Of a DNA stretch of 53,005 nt, positions 8,628 through 17,008 are shown piece by piece (positions within the stretch are counted from its first letter, which is position 1; every line of letters starts with the position of its first letter). This DNA is from Dehalococcoidia bacterium. GTDB taxonomy: Bacteria > Chloroflexota > Dehalococcoidia > Lucifugimonadales > Lucifugimonadaceae. The notes below the pieces were generated by a model that saw only the letters and a program-made list of their open reading frames with translations, was not told the origin of the DNA and made no database searches. The position numbers and the translations under genes are program-made. The stretch lies in the NCBI GenBank assembly GCA_028285005.1, contig JANQQP010000029.1:1-53005 (forward strand). The letters run 5' to 3'.

Positions 8628-9890
8628 TCACTGGCTGAGCTGGACCAGCGCGTGCCTGCGCTCGGGGATGCGCGACCACGGCTCAAGCTCACGGACCTGG
8701 TAGATAGGTGGCGCAGTGCGGATGCGCGTCGCCAACTGACTGATTGCCTGCTGGAGGTTGCTTTCTCTCTGCACCTCCTTCCACATCGACTCCTGCTTCC
8801 ACGGCTCTGTGCTGAGATCGGAAAGCGTGAGGCGGAGGTCTTCGAGAGCGCCGGGAAACTCGATTCCATCGAGCTTTGTCTTGATGGCGAAGAGTGCGCG
8901 GTTCTTCGAGCCGACAGGTTCCTTGAATGCGACGTCTATCGACCACGGAGGTTTCTGGAAGATCTGTGCCTGCAGGTGTGCGCTGCGGGCGTAGCGTCGC
9001 CGCATCTGCGACCTGCTGAACGCCTTTCCAAGGAGGCTTTCCAGACCTGAGATGACGGCGAGCATGCTGGCTGTGGTATCGGGAAAGGTCAGGTATTCGG
9101 ATACCGATTCGATGATCTTCCGGGGGAGGAATGGCTGGTCATCGATACCGTTGGCAAACTGCCACATGAGCCTGCCGGTCAGGCCGAACTGCGCTTCCAT
9201 CGGCCCTTGTGAGACGGCTGCCACATCAGCGAGTCGGTGTAAGCCGAAGCTGTGAAGCTGTTCGATAAAGCGGTACGGAACAGGAAGGATGTCTACCGGG
9301 AAATTGCCCACGAACCTGGCCGGGTCACCAATGATCCTCTTTGCGCGGCGCGGCTCACTGACTTTCGATGCAAGCATCGCCTGCAGCTTGTTCTGGCCAA
9401 TACCTATTCGAAGGTCGAAATCACCCGCCACCTCGGCTAATCGCCGGACGATCAGGTCTGGCGTTCCGTAGAGTCGGCTGAGGCCAACTAGGTCCAGGTA
9501 AGCGACTCCAGGTCCTGCAATCTCCACTGCCGGTATCAGCTGTTCGAAGCTGGAGACCATCTCTTCGAAGACCAGGCCGTATTGCGGAATGTCTGCCTGC
9601 AGCAATAGAGCGTTGCTGTGTCTGGAGAGTGCGATATCGACCGGCACGCCCGGATGCACATCCTCAATCCCCGGTGAGGAGTCCAGGACGAGTCGTTCCG
9701 ATGGTCCTGTCTCGCTCTTGAAGCTTGACCTTGTAGCAAGGTCCGCCTCTGAAAAGTCGAGCGACGAGCAGGTGATGAAGACCGGCCTGTCTTTCGGCAG
9801 AGACGGATTTCTCTCGGCTTCCACCTGCCAGCAGAAGTTCGGGACGCGGATGCAGGCTATCTGCCTGTCCTCGGTTTCCACGGGTTTCAT
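8628..9890 (-). CDS. imuB: ImuB-like, catalytically dead Y-family DNA polymerase homologue
   Basis: A 420-residue protein with the Y-family polymerase layout. Residues 12-24 read ACIRVPNFCWQVE where active polymerases have an acidic catalytic DxDxFFASVE. The second catalytic site, normally SIDE before AYLDLT, reads GPGVAYLDLVGLSRLYG around residues 125-141. The metal-binding acids are therefore absent, as in known ImuB proteins, which serve as adaptors joining DnaE2 to the beta clamp. The helix-hairpin-helix part (LPVPYRFIEQLHSFGLHRLADVA) and little-finger region follow. A clear QxxLxLF clamp-binding motif was not found. The C-terminal VQLSQ is a weak candidate. The ATG at 9890 lies two bases after the DUF72 stop, so the genes are translationally linked. 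Length is slightly below typical ImuB (450-550). Confidence 0.88.
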   Translation of the reverse strand: MKPVETEDRQIACIRVPNFCWQVEAERNPSLPKDRPVFITCSSLDFSEADLATRSSFKSETGPSERLVLDSSPGIEDVHPGVPVDIALSRHSNALLLQADIPQYGLVFEEMVSSFEQLIPAVEIAGPGVAYLDLVGLSRLYGTPDLIVRRLAEVAGDFDLRIGIGQNKLQAMLASKVSEPRRAKRIIGDPARFVGNFPVDILPVPYRFIEQLHSFGLHRLADVAAVSQGPMEAQFGLTGRLMWQFANGIDDQPFLPRKIIESVSEYLTFPDTTASMLAVISGLESLLGKAFSRSQMRRRYARSAHLQAQIFQKPPWSIDVAFKEPVGSKNRALFAIKTKLDGIEFPGALEDLRLTLSDLSTEPWKQESMWKEVQRESNLQQAISQLATRIRTAPPIYQVRELEPWSRIPERRHALVQLSQ

Positions 9891-9892
9891 GA

Positions 9893-10771
9893 CTAGAAGA
9901 GCGCCCCTGGAAACTGGACCGGATCATCGAGAAGCTTTCGCAAGCGCGCTGCGCCGATGACGCCGGGACCGAAGTATTCGTGATCAACAAAAGCTGAGAG
10001 GCTCTTCAGCGCGCCGTCCGACTGCATGTCTCGGATGCTCTCGGACCATGCGAACGACTCTTCGTAGAACTGCTCAGGCGTCTTTAGAGGGCCTTCGAAA
10101 TCCATACGCGGCCCGAGCCATCGGATGTAAGCCCGTCCATTTGAAGAGCGGAGTCTCTGCGGAGAGGAGACCAGGTTCGTGGTGACGGGAATGAATGGAT
10201 GCTTCTCCATCAGGTAAGGGACCTCTTCAGACCACAGGAAGTGGTCTCGCACTTCGATGGCGAACTCCATCTCTCCGAAAGGCAGCTTCTTGAGGAAAAC
10301 CCTGAGCCATTCCGCATATTCGACCGTGAATTTCGGCGACAGCTGGACAAGGATCGGGCCCAGGTGATCTCCGAATTTCCTGGCTGCTGCAAGAAACTCG
10401 TTCAGCTCGGCATCGGCGTTATGAAGCCGCTTCTCGTGAGTGATGACGCGGGGAGTTTTAAGAGAGAAGCGGAAGTGTGGCGGCACGACCTCCAGCCAGC
10501 TTCGATATGGCTCCAGGCAGTCCAGCCCGTAGAAGGTCTGGTCCACCTCAACCGCGTTGAACATCTGCGAGTAGAACTGCAGCTTGCCAACAGGGTTCAG
10601 CCCTTTCGGGTACATCCAGTTCAACTGAGTGCTGGACCAGCCGTGCGACCCGATGAGGAGTTCGGTCTGAGCCGAATCGCTGGCTTGTGCGACTTCGATG
10701 ATCGTCTGTCTGTAGGTCTGTTCCACGCTGGCTTTTGCCTTCCGTCGAGCGCCGGTTTCGGTGCTGGACAT
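9893..10771 (-). CDS. DUF72 (YecE-like) protein, first gene of the SOS mutasome operon
   Basis: A 292-residue DUF72 protein, a TIM-barrel-like family of unknown biochemical activity. Visible family blocks are ELLIGSHGWSS near residue 38, FNAVEVDQTFYG, FRFSLKTPRVITH, GPILVQLSPKF, FAIEVRDHFLW and RAYIRWLG. It precedes imuB by two bases and sits where imuA is found in other mutasome operons; no ImuA is present here. The ATG at 10771 lies only three bases after a -10 hexamer, so with this start the mRNA would be leaderless. An alternative is the in-frame GTG at 10726, which has GGAAGG upstream and would remove a poorly conserved 15-residue tip. The role in damage tolerance is inferred only from the shared SOS promoter. 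Confidence 0.88.
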   Translation of the reverse strand: MSSTETGARRKAKASVEQTYRQTIIEVAQASDSAQTELLIGSHGWSSTQLNWMYPKGLNPVGKLQFYSQMFNAVEVDQTFYGLDCLEPYRSWLEVVPPHFRFSLKTPRVITHEKRLHNADAELNEFLAAARKFGDHLGPILVQLSPKFTVEYAEWLRVFLKKLPFGEMEFAIEVRDHFLWSEEVPYLMEKHPFIPVTTNLVSSPQRLRSSNGRAYIRWLGPRMDFEGPLKTPEQFYEESFAWSESIRDMQSDGALKSLSAFVDHEYFGPGVIGAARLRKLLDDPVQFPGALF

Positions 10772-10774
10772 GCG

Positions 10775-10802
10775 ATAATAGAACAGATGTTCGGAAAGTC
10801 AA
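10775..10802 (-). promoter_or_regulatory. SigA-type promoter of the DUF72-imuB-DUF6504-dnaE2 operon
   Basis: Read on the minus strand, TTGACT (10802-10797) and TATTAT (10780-10775) are near-consensus -35 and -10 boxes with a 16-bp spacer. Initiation six to seven bases downstream of the -10 would fall at or next to the ATG at 10771. The spacer carries the LexA-type box, so a bound repressor would block RNA polymerase directly. Confidence 0.8.
10781..10792. promoter_or_regulatory. LexA (SOS) box
   Basis: The 12-bp GAACAGATGTTC is a perfect GAAC-N4-GTTC palindrome of the Gram-positive/Actinobacterial/Chloroflexota LexA (DinR) type. It is extended to CGAACATCTGTTC on the operon strand. It abuts the -10 box of the mutasome promoter. 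The match to consensus is seen directly; binding by LexA is inference. No lexA gene lies in the window. Confidence 0.82.
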
Positions 10803-10999
10803 TAGGGTAGGGACCTATCGAAGGAGAGAGGACCGCGAAAAGCAGGAATATGCCAGTGACTGGAGCTGTTCTGAACTGCCGTTTCTGACCTACCGCGAAG
10901 TTGAGCCTTGTTAACAGGCTGTACACGCGTTCCTGTGCTAACGTCGTCCGATTCTGGCAGTTCAATCCAAACTTGACTTGCCGGTACGCTTGATTCAGC

Positions 11000-13900
11000 T
11001 TGAGACGGAGACCGAGGCAATTGAGGGCCAGCAAACATCGGGTCGTAACGATCTCGCTAGTCCTACTGGTAGCAGCCGCTGCAGTTGTGCCTGGAATAGC
11101 TGTCCCGGCAGAGCGGGCGGGAGCCAGCGCTAACCTGCTCGGTCACTGGACGTTTGACGACGGAACAGCCACCGATATCTCGGGCAATGGCAACAATGGC
11201 GTGCTGAACGGAGCAACACCTGCGCCCGGATACGTCGGCACAGGTTCTCTTGAATTTGATGGCGTCGACGACCATGTCGACTTGGGGAACCTCGATGTTG
11301 TCGGCAGCGCAGTCACTCTCGCCGCCTGGATAAGCGCCGACAACCTTGCGAACTGCGCATCGCGCGACTGCCGCATAGTCTCGAAGGCCTCGGGTACCAG
11401 CTCCTCAGATCATTACCTGATGCTGAGCACGATCCGCAGTGGCAGTGATATCAGGCTGCGTTTCAGGCTCAAGGCCAATGGCTCCACCTCTACGCTCGTA
11501 GCCAATTCGGGCAACCTGGTCAACGGTCAGTGGACTCATGTGGCCGCGACCTATGACGGCACTACGATGAAGGTGTTTGTTGACGGAGTAGCCGCCGGGA
11601 GCAAGGCGAAGTCCGGCGTCATCGATACGAACCCCGCGGTGGCGATGTGGGTTGGTGGCAACCCGCCATCCCCGACTATCCGGCCCTGGGACGGCAAGAT
11701 CGACGAGGTCCGACTGTATGACGGAGCCCTGACCCTTCCTGAGATACAGGTCCTGGCAGGTCAGTCTCCAACGCCCGACACCACGCCTCCACAGCGTTCC
11801 AATGGAGCTCCTTTCGGATTGCTTCCACCGGGTACGACCCAGACGATACTCTCGCTTACCACCGACGAAGTAGCTACCTGCCGCTACGGGACCGTTCCAG
11901 GAACGCCGTTCGCTTCACTGTCAGATGTCTTCACTTCTACAGGGTCTGCCGTCCACGTAACAGAGGTAATAGGACTCACAGACGGCAACAGCTACAGCTT
12001 CTACGTTCGGTGCGAGGACACTGCGGCGCCTCCGAACGCAAACACCGACGATCTCCTGATCTCATTCTCGATCGATGCCTTGCCGCTGGATACCGATCCT
12101 CCAACGCTTGTGCGTACCGCTCCAAATGGCGTTCTTCCTGCAGGAACGACACAGACCACGCTCTCGATTGACACGAATGAGCCAGCGAGTTGTCGCTACG
12201 ACACCATTCCCGGCACGCCGTATTCGGCCATGCCGAACACCTTTTCAACCACCGGTTTCCTGGACCACTCAACTCTGCTAACAGGTCTCACCGGAGGCGC
12301 GTTGGAGGTCTATGTCCGTTGCGAAGACGCCGCAGTTCCACCCAACGCCAACCCTGATGATCTGCTGGTCTTAATACCGGTCTCGCTGGGCATCGATGCT
12401 CCGCAGCAGCTCGCAACTCTCGTTGGCGCGCATCCGTTCGCTCCTCTCCAGCCAACATCGAGAGGCAAGCAGATATCGACGTTGTTCGGATGGGGCAACA
12501 AGCTGTACACAGGCTATGGCGACTGGCAGGAGAACACCGGTCCAATCCATATAGTCCACTACGACCCTGTGACAGACCAGTTTGTGGACGAGTTCACCTT
12601 CAACACAGAGTCGGTGCAGAACTTCCGAGTGATCGACGGCAAGCTCTATGTGCCATCGATAGACCCGACGTCATCTGCTCAGCCGGATATCGCCGTGCGC
12701 GACGCGCTAGGCAACTGGACAACTCAGCGGCCAGCAGGTCTGATCCACTCGTTTGATGTCAACACTCTGACCGGCACCGATCTTTGGCTTGTAGGAGCAG
12801 CATTCCCGGATGGTGAGGTGCACAGGAGCACAGATGGTGGCGTGACGTGGACGCAGGAGTTGGCGCTTCCGCCGTCTACGACCTTCGCCCGAGCCTTCTA
12901 CGCCGGCGTCCACAACAACAAGCTCTATGTAGAGCCGTGGTTCGGAGTAGACAGAGAGTCGAAGGTTTTCGACGGCGTCTCGTGGACCGATGGACCGGAC
13001 CTGCTCTCCGCAGGTGAGACTGGTTGGAGGACCGAGGAGTTTGCGGGGAGCATGTTCCTGAGGACTCAGCAGCATCCGGAGCTGGCGAACCGGTTGAGGC
13101 GGTTCGACGGCATTTCGTCTGAAATTGCGATCCAGGGCATCCGAGACTTCGTGGTCACAGGCAACCGGCTCTACGTCCTCCAGGATGATGGGACGATTCA
13201 CTACACCGAGGACGGTGTTACCTACTCGACGTTTAGCAGCACTGTTGACCTTACGTATCGCAGCATCGGCGAGTTGAACGGCGCCATCTATGTGGGGACA
13301 TCGCTTGGCGATATCTACCGGTTCGGACCGCCGCCACCTGACACCTCTCCGCCGGTGCGCTCGAACGGATCCCCAGCAGGCGCTCTTCCCCCGGGAACAA
13401 TAGAGACGACTCTTTCGCTGGTGACCGATGAGTCTGCCACCTGCCGATATGGAACGACTCCGGGCACTGATTTCGCTGCGTTGCCGGGCACCTTTGGAAC
13501 GGCAGACGGGATAGCCCACTCAGAGACGATCAACGGACTTACGGACGGGACCGCTCTGGACTTCTACGTCCGATGCGAAGACTCTCAGGCGCCCCCAAAC
13601 GTCAATCCAGACGATTTCGCGATCTCCTTCTCGGTGAGCACGGCGGGGACCGACCTTGTGGCTCACTGGCCGTTCGATGATGGCACTGCGAACGACGTTT
13701 CGGGCAATGGCTACAACGGCGTGATCAACGGTGCGCTGCCCGCGGTTGGGCAGGACGACAGCGGTGCGTTGGACTTCGATGGAACCAGTGACTATGTCGA
13801 CGCAGGCAGCGTTGATGTTCCGGGCAGCGAGGTCACGATCGCCGCGTGGATCAACTCCGACAACCTTGGTAACTGCACATCGTTCGACTGTCGAATCGTC

Positions 13901-15781
13901 TCGAAGGCATCAGGCACCAGCACGCAAGATCACTATTTGATGCTGAGCCCGATCAACAGCAATGGCGGGGCGAAGTTGCGATTCAGGTTGAAGGCGGGAG
14001 GCTCGACTTCGACGCTGGTTGCAGGCTCAGGGAACCTGGTGAACGGCCAGTGGATTCATGTCGCCGCGACGTATGACGGTGCAGCGATGCGAGTCTTCGT
14101 CAATGGCGCGGAGGTAGGCAGCGTTCCGAAGTCGGGAGCCATAAACACTAACCCAGCCATACCGTTGTGGATCGCAGGCAACCCTCCGTCTCCCACGATC
14201 CGGCCATTCGACGGAAAGATCGATGATGTGCGGATCTACAGCCGTGCGTTGAGTCTCACCGAGATACAGCAGCTGGCGACTCCGGTGGCGAACGAGGCGC
14301 CTGTAGGTGTGCAGGACGCATACGCGGTCGACGAAGATACCGTGCTGAACGTTCCGGCCGCTGGTGTGCTGGCGAACGATACGGATGCAGAGGGTGACCC
14401 TCTGACGGCACAGATTTTCACGCTGCCGTCGAGCGGTTCGCTAACTCTCAATCCGGACGGATCATTCACCTACACTCCGGATCCGAACTTCAACGGCCAG
14501 GACTTCTTCTCATACCAGGCCGCAGACGCGCTCCATTCATCGGCACCTACGCTCGTGACCATCACGGTTGATCCGGTCAATGACCAGCCGGTCGCCGATC
14601 CTCAATCTGTTAGCACCGACCGCAATGTCCCCGTGCCCGTTACTCTCACCGGAAGTGACATCGACGGGGACGGGTTGAGCTTCATCGTGACTGTGCCGCC
14701 ATTGAACGGAACTTTGAGCGGCGCTGCGCCGAACCTCATCTACACACCCGATCCGGGCTTCGTCGGACCGGACTCGTTCTTATTCGTGGCCGACGATGGC
14801 CTGCTGTTCAGCGCCTCCGCGGTTGTTCAGATAGATGTGCTTGACCCGAACGATCCACCTGTGGGCGTCGAAGACCAGTACCAGGTGGATGAAGGCAATG
14901 CGTTGAACGTGTCGGCACCGGGAGTGCTGGCGAACGATACGGACCCCGAAGGCGACCCATTGACTGCGCAGATCTTCACTCTGCCGTCGAACGGTTCTCT
15001 GACGCTCAACCTGGACGGATCGTTTACTTACACGCCGGACCTCGGTTTCACCGGCCAGGATTTCTTCTCGTACCGGGCCGACGACACTTTCCTGACATCA
15101 GCGCCGACACTCGTGACTATCACTGTGAACGAGGTTCCAGCCGGGCTGATAGGGCACTGGACATTTGATGACGGCACAGGCGCCGACAGCTCCGGCAACG
15201 GCAACGACGGCGCCGTCAATGGAGCCGTGCCGGACGCAGGTCGAATTGGTGCAGGCTCTCTGGACTTTGACGGTGCGAATGACCATGTGGACGCCGGGAA
15301 CATCGACGTGCCGGGCAATGAGTTCACGCTGTCGGCGTGGGTGAACTCGGACAACCTGCAGAACTGCGGAAGAAACGCCGACTGTCGAATCGCGTCCAAG
15401 GCGACCGGGACATCGACAGAAGATCACTTCTTCATGCTCAGCACGTTCAAGAGTTCCGGTTCGGTAAAGCTGCGCTTCAGGTTGAAGATCGCAGGCTCCA
15501 CACAGACCCTCATAGCTTCAAGCGGAACACTCAACACCGGGGTCTGGCACCACGTGGCCGCGACCTACGACGGCATCGAGATGAAGCTGTTCCTTGATGG
15601 TGTCGATGTCGGTTCGCTCGCGGTCTCGGGCACCATCTCCGTTGATCCCACCGTCCCGTTCTGGATTGGGGGATCGCCGCTGGTGGCGACGAGCAAGCCC
15701 TGGGACGGCACGATCGACGATGTTCGTCTCTACAACCGCGCGTTAAGCGCCGCTGAGATTGGCCAACTGGCTGCACAGTGA
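11000..15781 (+). CDS. Secreted modular protein with LamG, beta-propeller and cadherin-like domains
   Basis: A 1593-residue exported protein. The start is TTG at 11000, though a TTG 8 codons later is equally possible. A signal peptide is clear: basic KHR, then a hydrophobic core VVTISLVLLVAAAAVV. Domains in order: LamG/concanavalin-like (about 46-255); a roughly 100-residue module beginning PPQRSNGAPFG and ending YVRCEDTAAPPN (259-362); a second copy (363-465); a beta-propeller-like region with Kelch-like strands (466-775); a third copy of the module (779-885); LamG 2 (886-1095); three cadherin-like/VCBS repeats of the type VLANDTDAEGDPL (1097-1380); LamG 3 (1382-1593). No enzyme motif, membrane anchor or sorting signal is visible. 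It is probably an adhesion or carbohydrate-binding surface protein. The same LamG and RCED modules recur in the giant RHS protein at 23804-37690. Confidence 0.85.
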   Translation: MRRRPRQLRASKHRVVTISLVLLVAAAAVVPGIAVPAERAGASANLLGHWTFDDGTATDISGNGNNGVLNGATPAPGYVGTGSLEFDGVDDHVDLGNLDVVGSAVTLAAWISADNLANCASRDCRIVSKASGTSSSDHYLMLSTIRSGSDIRLRFRLKANGSTSTLVANSGNLVNGQWTHVAATYDGTTMKVFVDGVAAGSKAKSGVIDTNPAVAMWVGGNPPSPTIRPWDGKIDEVRLYDGALTLPEIQVLAGQSPTPDTTPPQRSNGAPFGLLPPGTTQTILSLTTDEVATCRYGTVPGTPFASLSDVFTSTGSAVHVTEVIGLTDGNSYSFYVRCEDTAAPPNANTDDLLISFSIDALPLDTDPPTLVRTAPNGVLPAGTTQTTLSIDTNEPASCRYDTIPGTPYSAMPNTFSTTGFLDHSTLLTGLTGGALEVYVRCEDAAVPPNANPDDLLVLIPVSLGIDAPQQLATLVGAHPFAPLQPTSRGKQISTLFGWGNKLYTGYGDWQENTGPIHIVHYDPVTDQFVDEFTFNTESVQNFRVIDGKLYVPSIDPTSSAQPDIAVRDALGNWTTQRPAGLIHSFDVNTLTGTDLWLVGAAFPDGEVHRSTDGGVTWTQELALPPSTTFARAFYAGVHNNKLYVEPWFGVDRESKVFDGVSWTDGPDLLSAGETGWRTEEFAGSMFLRTQQHPELANRLRRFDGISSEIAIQGIRDFVVTGNRLYVLQDDGTIHYTEDGVTYSTFSSTVDLTYRSIGELNGAIYVGTSLGDIYRFGPPPPDTSPPVRSNGSPAGALPPGTIETTLSLVTDESATCRYGTTPGTDFAALPGTFGTADGIAHSETINGLTDGTALDFYVRCEDSQAPPNVNPDDFAISFSVSTAGTDLVAHWPFDDGTANDVSGNGYNGVINGALPAVGQDDSGALDFDGTSDYVDAGSVDVPGSEVTIAAWINSDNLGNCTSFDCRIVSKASGTSTQDHYLMLSPINSNGGAKLRFRLKAGGSTSTLVAGSGNLVNGQWIHVAATYDGAAMRVFVNGAEVGSVPKSGAINTNPAIPLWIAGNPPSPTIRPFDGKIDDVRIYSRALSLTEIQQLATPVANEAPVGVQDAYAVDEDTVLNVPAAGVLANDTDAEGDPLTAQIFTLPSSGSLTLNPDGSFTYTPDPNFNGQDFFSYQAADALHSSAPTLVTITVDPVNDQPVADPQSVSTDRNVPVPVTLTGSDIDGDGLSFIVTVPPLNGTLSGAAPNLIYTPDPGFVGPDSFLFVADDGLLFSASAVVQIDVLDPNDPPVGVEDQYQVDEGNALNVSAPGVLANDTDPEGDPLTAQIFTLPSNGSLTLNLDGSFTYTPDLGFTGQDFFSYRADDTFLTSAPTLVTITVNEVPAGLIGHWTFDDGTGADSSGNGNDGAVNGAVPDAGRIGAGSLDFDGANDHVDAGNIDVPGNEFTLSAWVNSDNLQNCGRNADCRIASKATGTSTEDHFFMLSTFKSSGSVKLRFRLKIAGSTQTLIASSGTLNTGVWHHVAATYDGIEMKLFLDGVDVGSLAVSGTISVDPTVPFWIGGSPLVATSKPWDGTIDDVRLYNRALSAAEIGQLAAQ

Positions 15782-15864
15782 TGTCTCCGGTTGTCCGAAG
15801 ACGCTTGCCTGGTGCCTGACGGTCTGGTTTGCGCCTGTAGTCCGGGCAGCATAACCTCTCGGCC

Positions 15865-16881
15865 ATGACGGATCCGCGTATACAACAGGCCATCGATGCT
15901 ATCGGTGAAGAGTCGGACGACGACTACAAGATCGCGCCGACATCGCATGCTGATCAGCTGGGCGACGGTGCTCAAAGATTGGCTGCCATGCTGCGGACCC
16001 CGACTGTGGAGACGATTGGCAAGGAGTATGAGCGCAACGACGCGCTTGCCGTCGAGGCACAGAACTCTTTCAGGCGCGAGAGCAACCGGGCCAATGTAAC
16101 GGTCGCAATCGCCGGGATGCTGAGCGCTGGAGTCCTGGTCGTTGCGACTTTTTCCACTGACCTGAACTCCGGAGTCTCTACATCTCTCTTTGTGACGCTA
16201 GGTGTCCTGGGTGTGGTTGTGGGGGCGGCTGGGGCTATGTTCCTGTCGCACATAAACCGCGGCGATCTGCTGACGCGGTGGATGGGAAACCGGGCGCAGG
16301 CAGAGATGCACAGAGCTGAGTATTTCGAGACAGTCACATCAGTCGTGCCGGGCGATTCGCAGGCGGATGAAATCCCGATTGAGTTGCTTCAGCTTGAGTA
16401 CTTCCGGCGGTACCAGCTCGATGTTGAGGAGTCCTACTACCGAAACCGGCAGAGTGACCACCGAGCTTCTGGCGATCGCACCGTTCGCATAGGCTCCGTG
16501 GCTGTGTTCGTATCGGCTCTCGGGACAGGTCTTGCCGGAGTGTTGGCGACGATCGATCCGCGGTTCGCTGCAATTGCGACGCTTGCATTGTTTGGCACTG
16601 TTCTCTCGGGGTTCGCCACTTACAGGGAATCGATCAGCCAGGACCGTCGAAACGCTGAAAGATATGACCGGACTCATCAGGCACTTGTCGCTCTTCGACT
16701 GCACCTGGGACAGGTTCGCGAGCGCTCCCTTGCCGGTGATCGAGGAAGCATGGAAGCGTACGTCAGAGCGGTAAACAATGTGATTTCAGCTGAGCACAGG
16801 CAATGGCTGGCGGGCGACGAGTTGATACGCTCAGCGATCGCAGACCTCGAACGCTCACTTGAGAGAACCCTCGACGACTGA
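15865..16881 (+). CDS. Four-TM protein with two SLATT/DUF4231-like units
   Basis: A 338-residue membrane protein with two similar halves. Transmembrane segments are predicted at about 76-96 and 106-128, then 208-230 and 234-253. Each pair is followed by a charged helix. After the first pair the text RWMGNRAQAEMHRAEYFE fits the W-R-AE-R-E-Y signature of SLATT/DUF4231 two-TM effector domains. After the second it reads TYRESISQDRRNAERYDRTHQAL. SLATT domains are thought to be pore-forming effectors in nucleotide-second-messenger or reverse-transcriptase defence systems, but many occur alone with unknown function. No CD-NTase, SLOG or RT partner lies nearby. It starts 83 bp after the modular protein and precedes the MalT-type regulator. 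Family assignment is by pattern and moderately sure. Confidence 0.65.
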   Translation: MTDPRIQQAIDAIGEESDDDYKIAPTSHADQLGDGAQRLAAMLRTPTVETIGKEYERNDALAVEAQNSFRRESNRANVTVAIAGMLSAGVLVVATFSTDLNSGVSTSLFVTLGVLGVVVGAAGAMFLSHINRGDLLTRWMGNRAQAEMHRAEYFETVTSVVPGDSQADEIPIELLQLEYFRRYQLDVEESYYRNRQSDHRASGDRTVRIGSVAVFVSALGTGLAGVLATIDPRFAAIATLALFGTVLSGFATYRESISQDRRNAERYDRTHQALVALRLHLGQVRERSLAGDRGSMEAYVRAVNNVISAEHRQWLAGDELIRSAIADLERSLERTLDD

Positions 16882-17008
16882 TTGCCTGATCGGTTAGGCG
16901 CAACCGCCGACACGGTGATTGATACTCCCCCGCTGCCAACCGACGGCCCGAATGTGAAACTTCGCGGTCTGCCCATTCGCTGCAGTCTTGCTCAGGCATA
17001 ATTCCTCC

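Noticed and set aside
10910..10942. Imperfect inverted repeat GTTAACAGG / CCTGTGCTAAC upstream of the 1593-residue protein gene
   Set aside because: The arms need a two-base bulge, there is no second copy and no promoter boxes at good spacing, so it may be chance.
11000..15781. Glycoside hydrolase or peptidase activity for the LamG protein
   Set aside because: No catalytic motif was found in any region; all recognisable parts are binding or structural modules.
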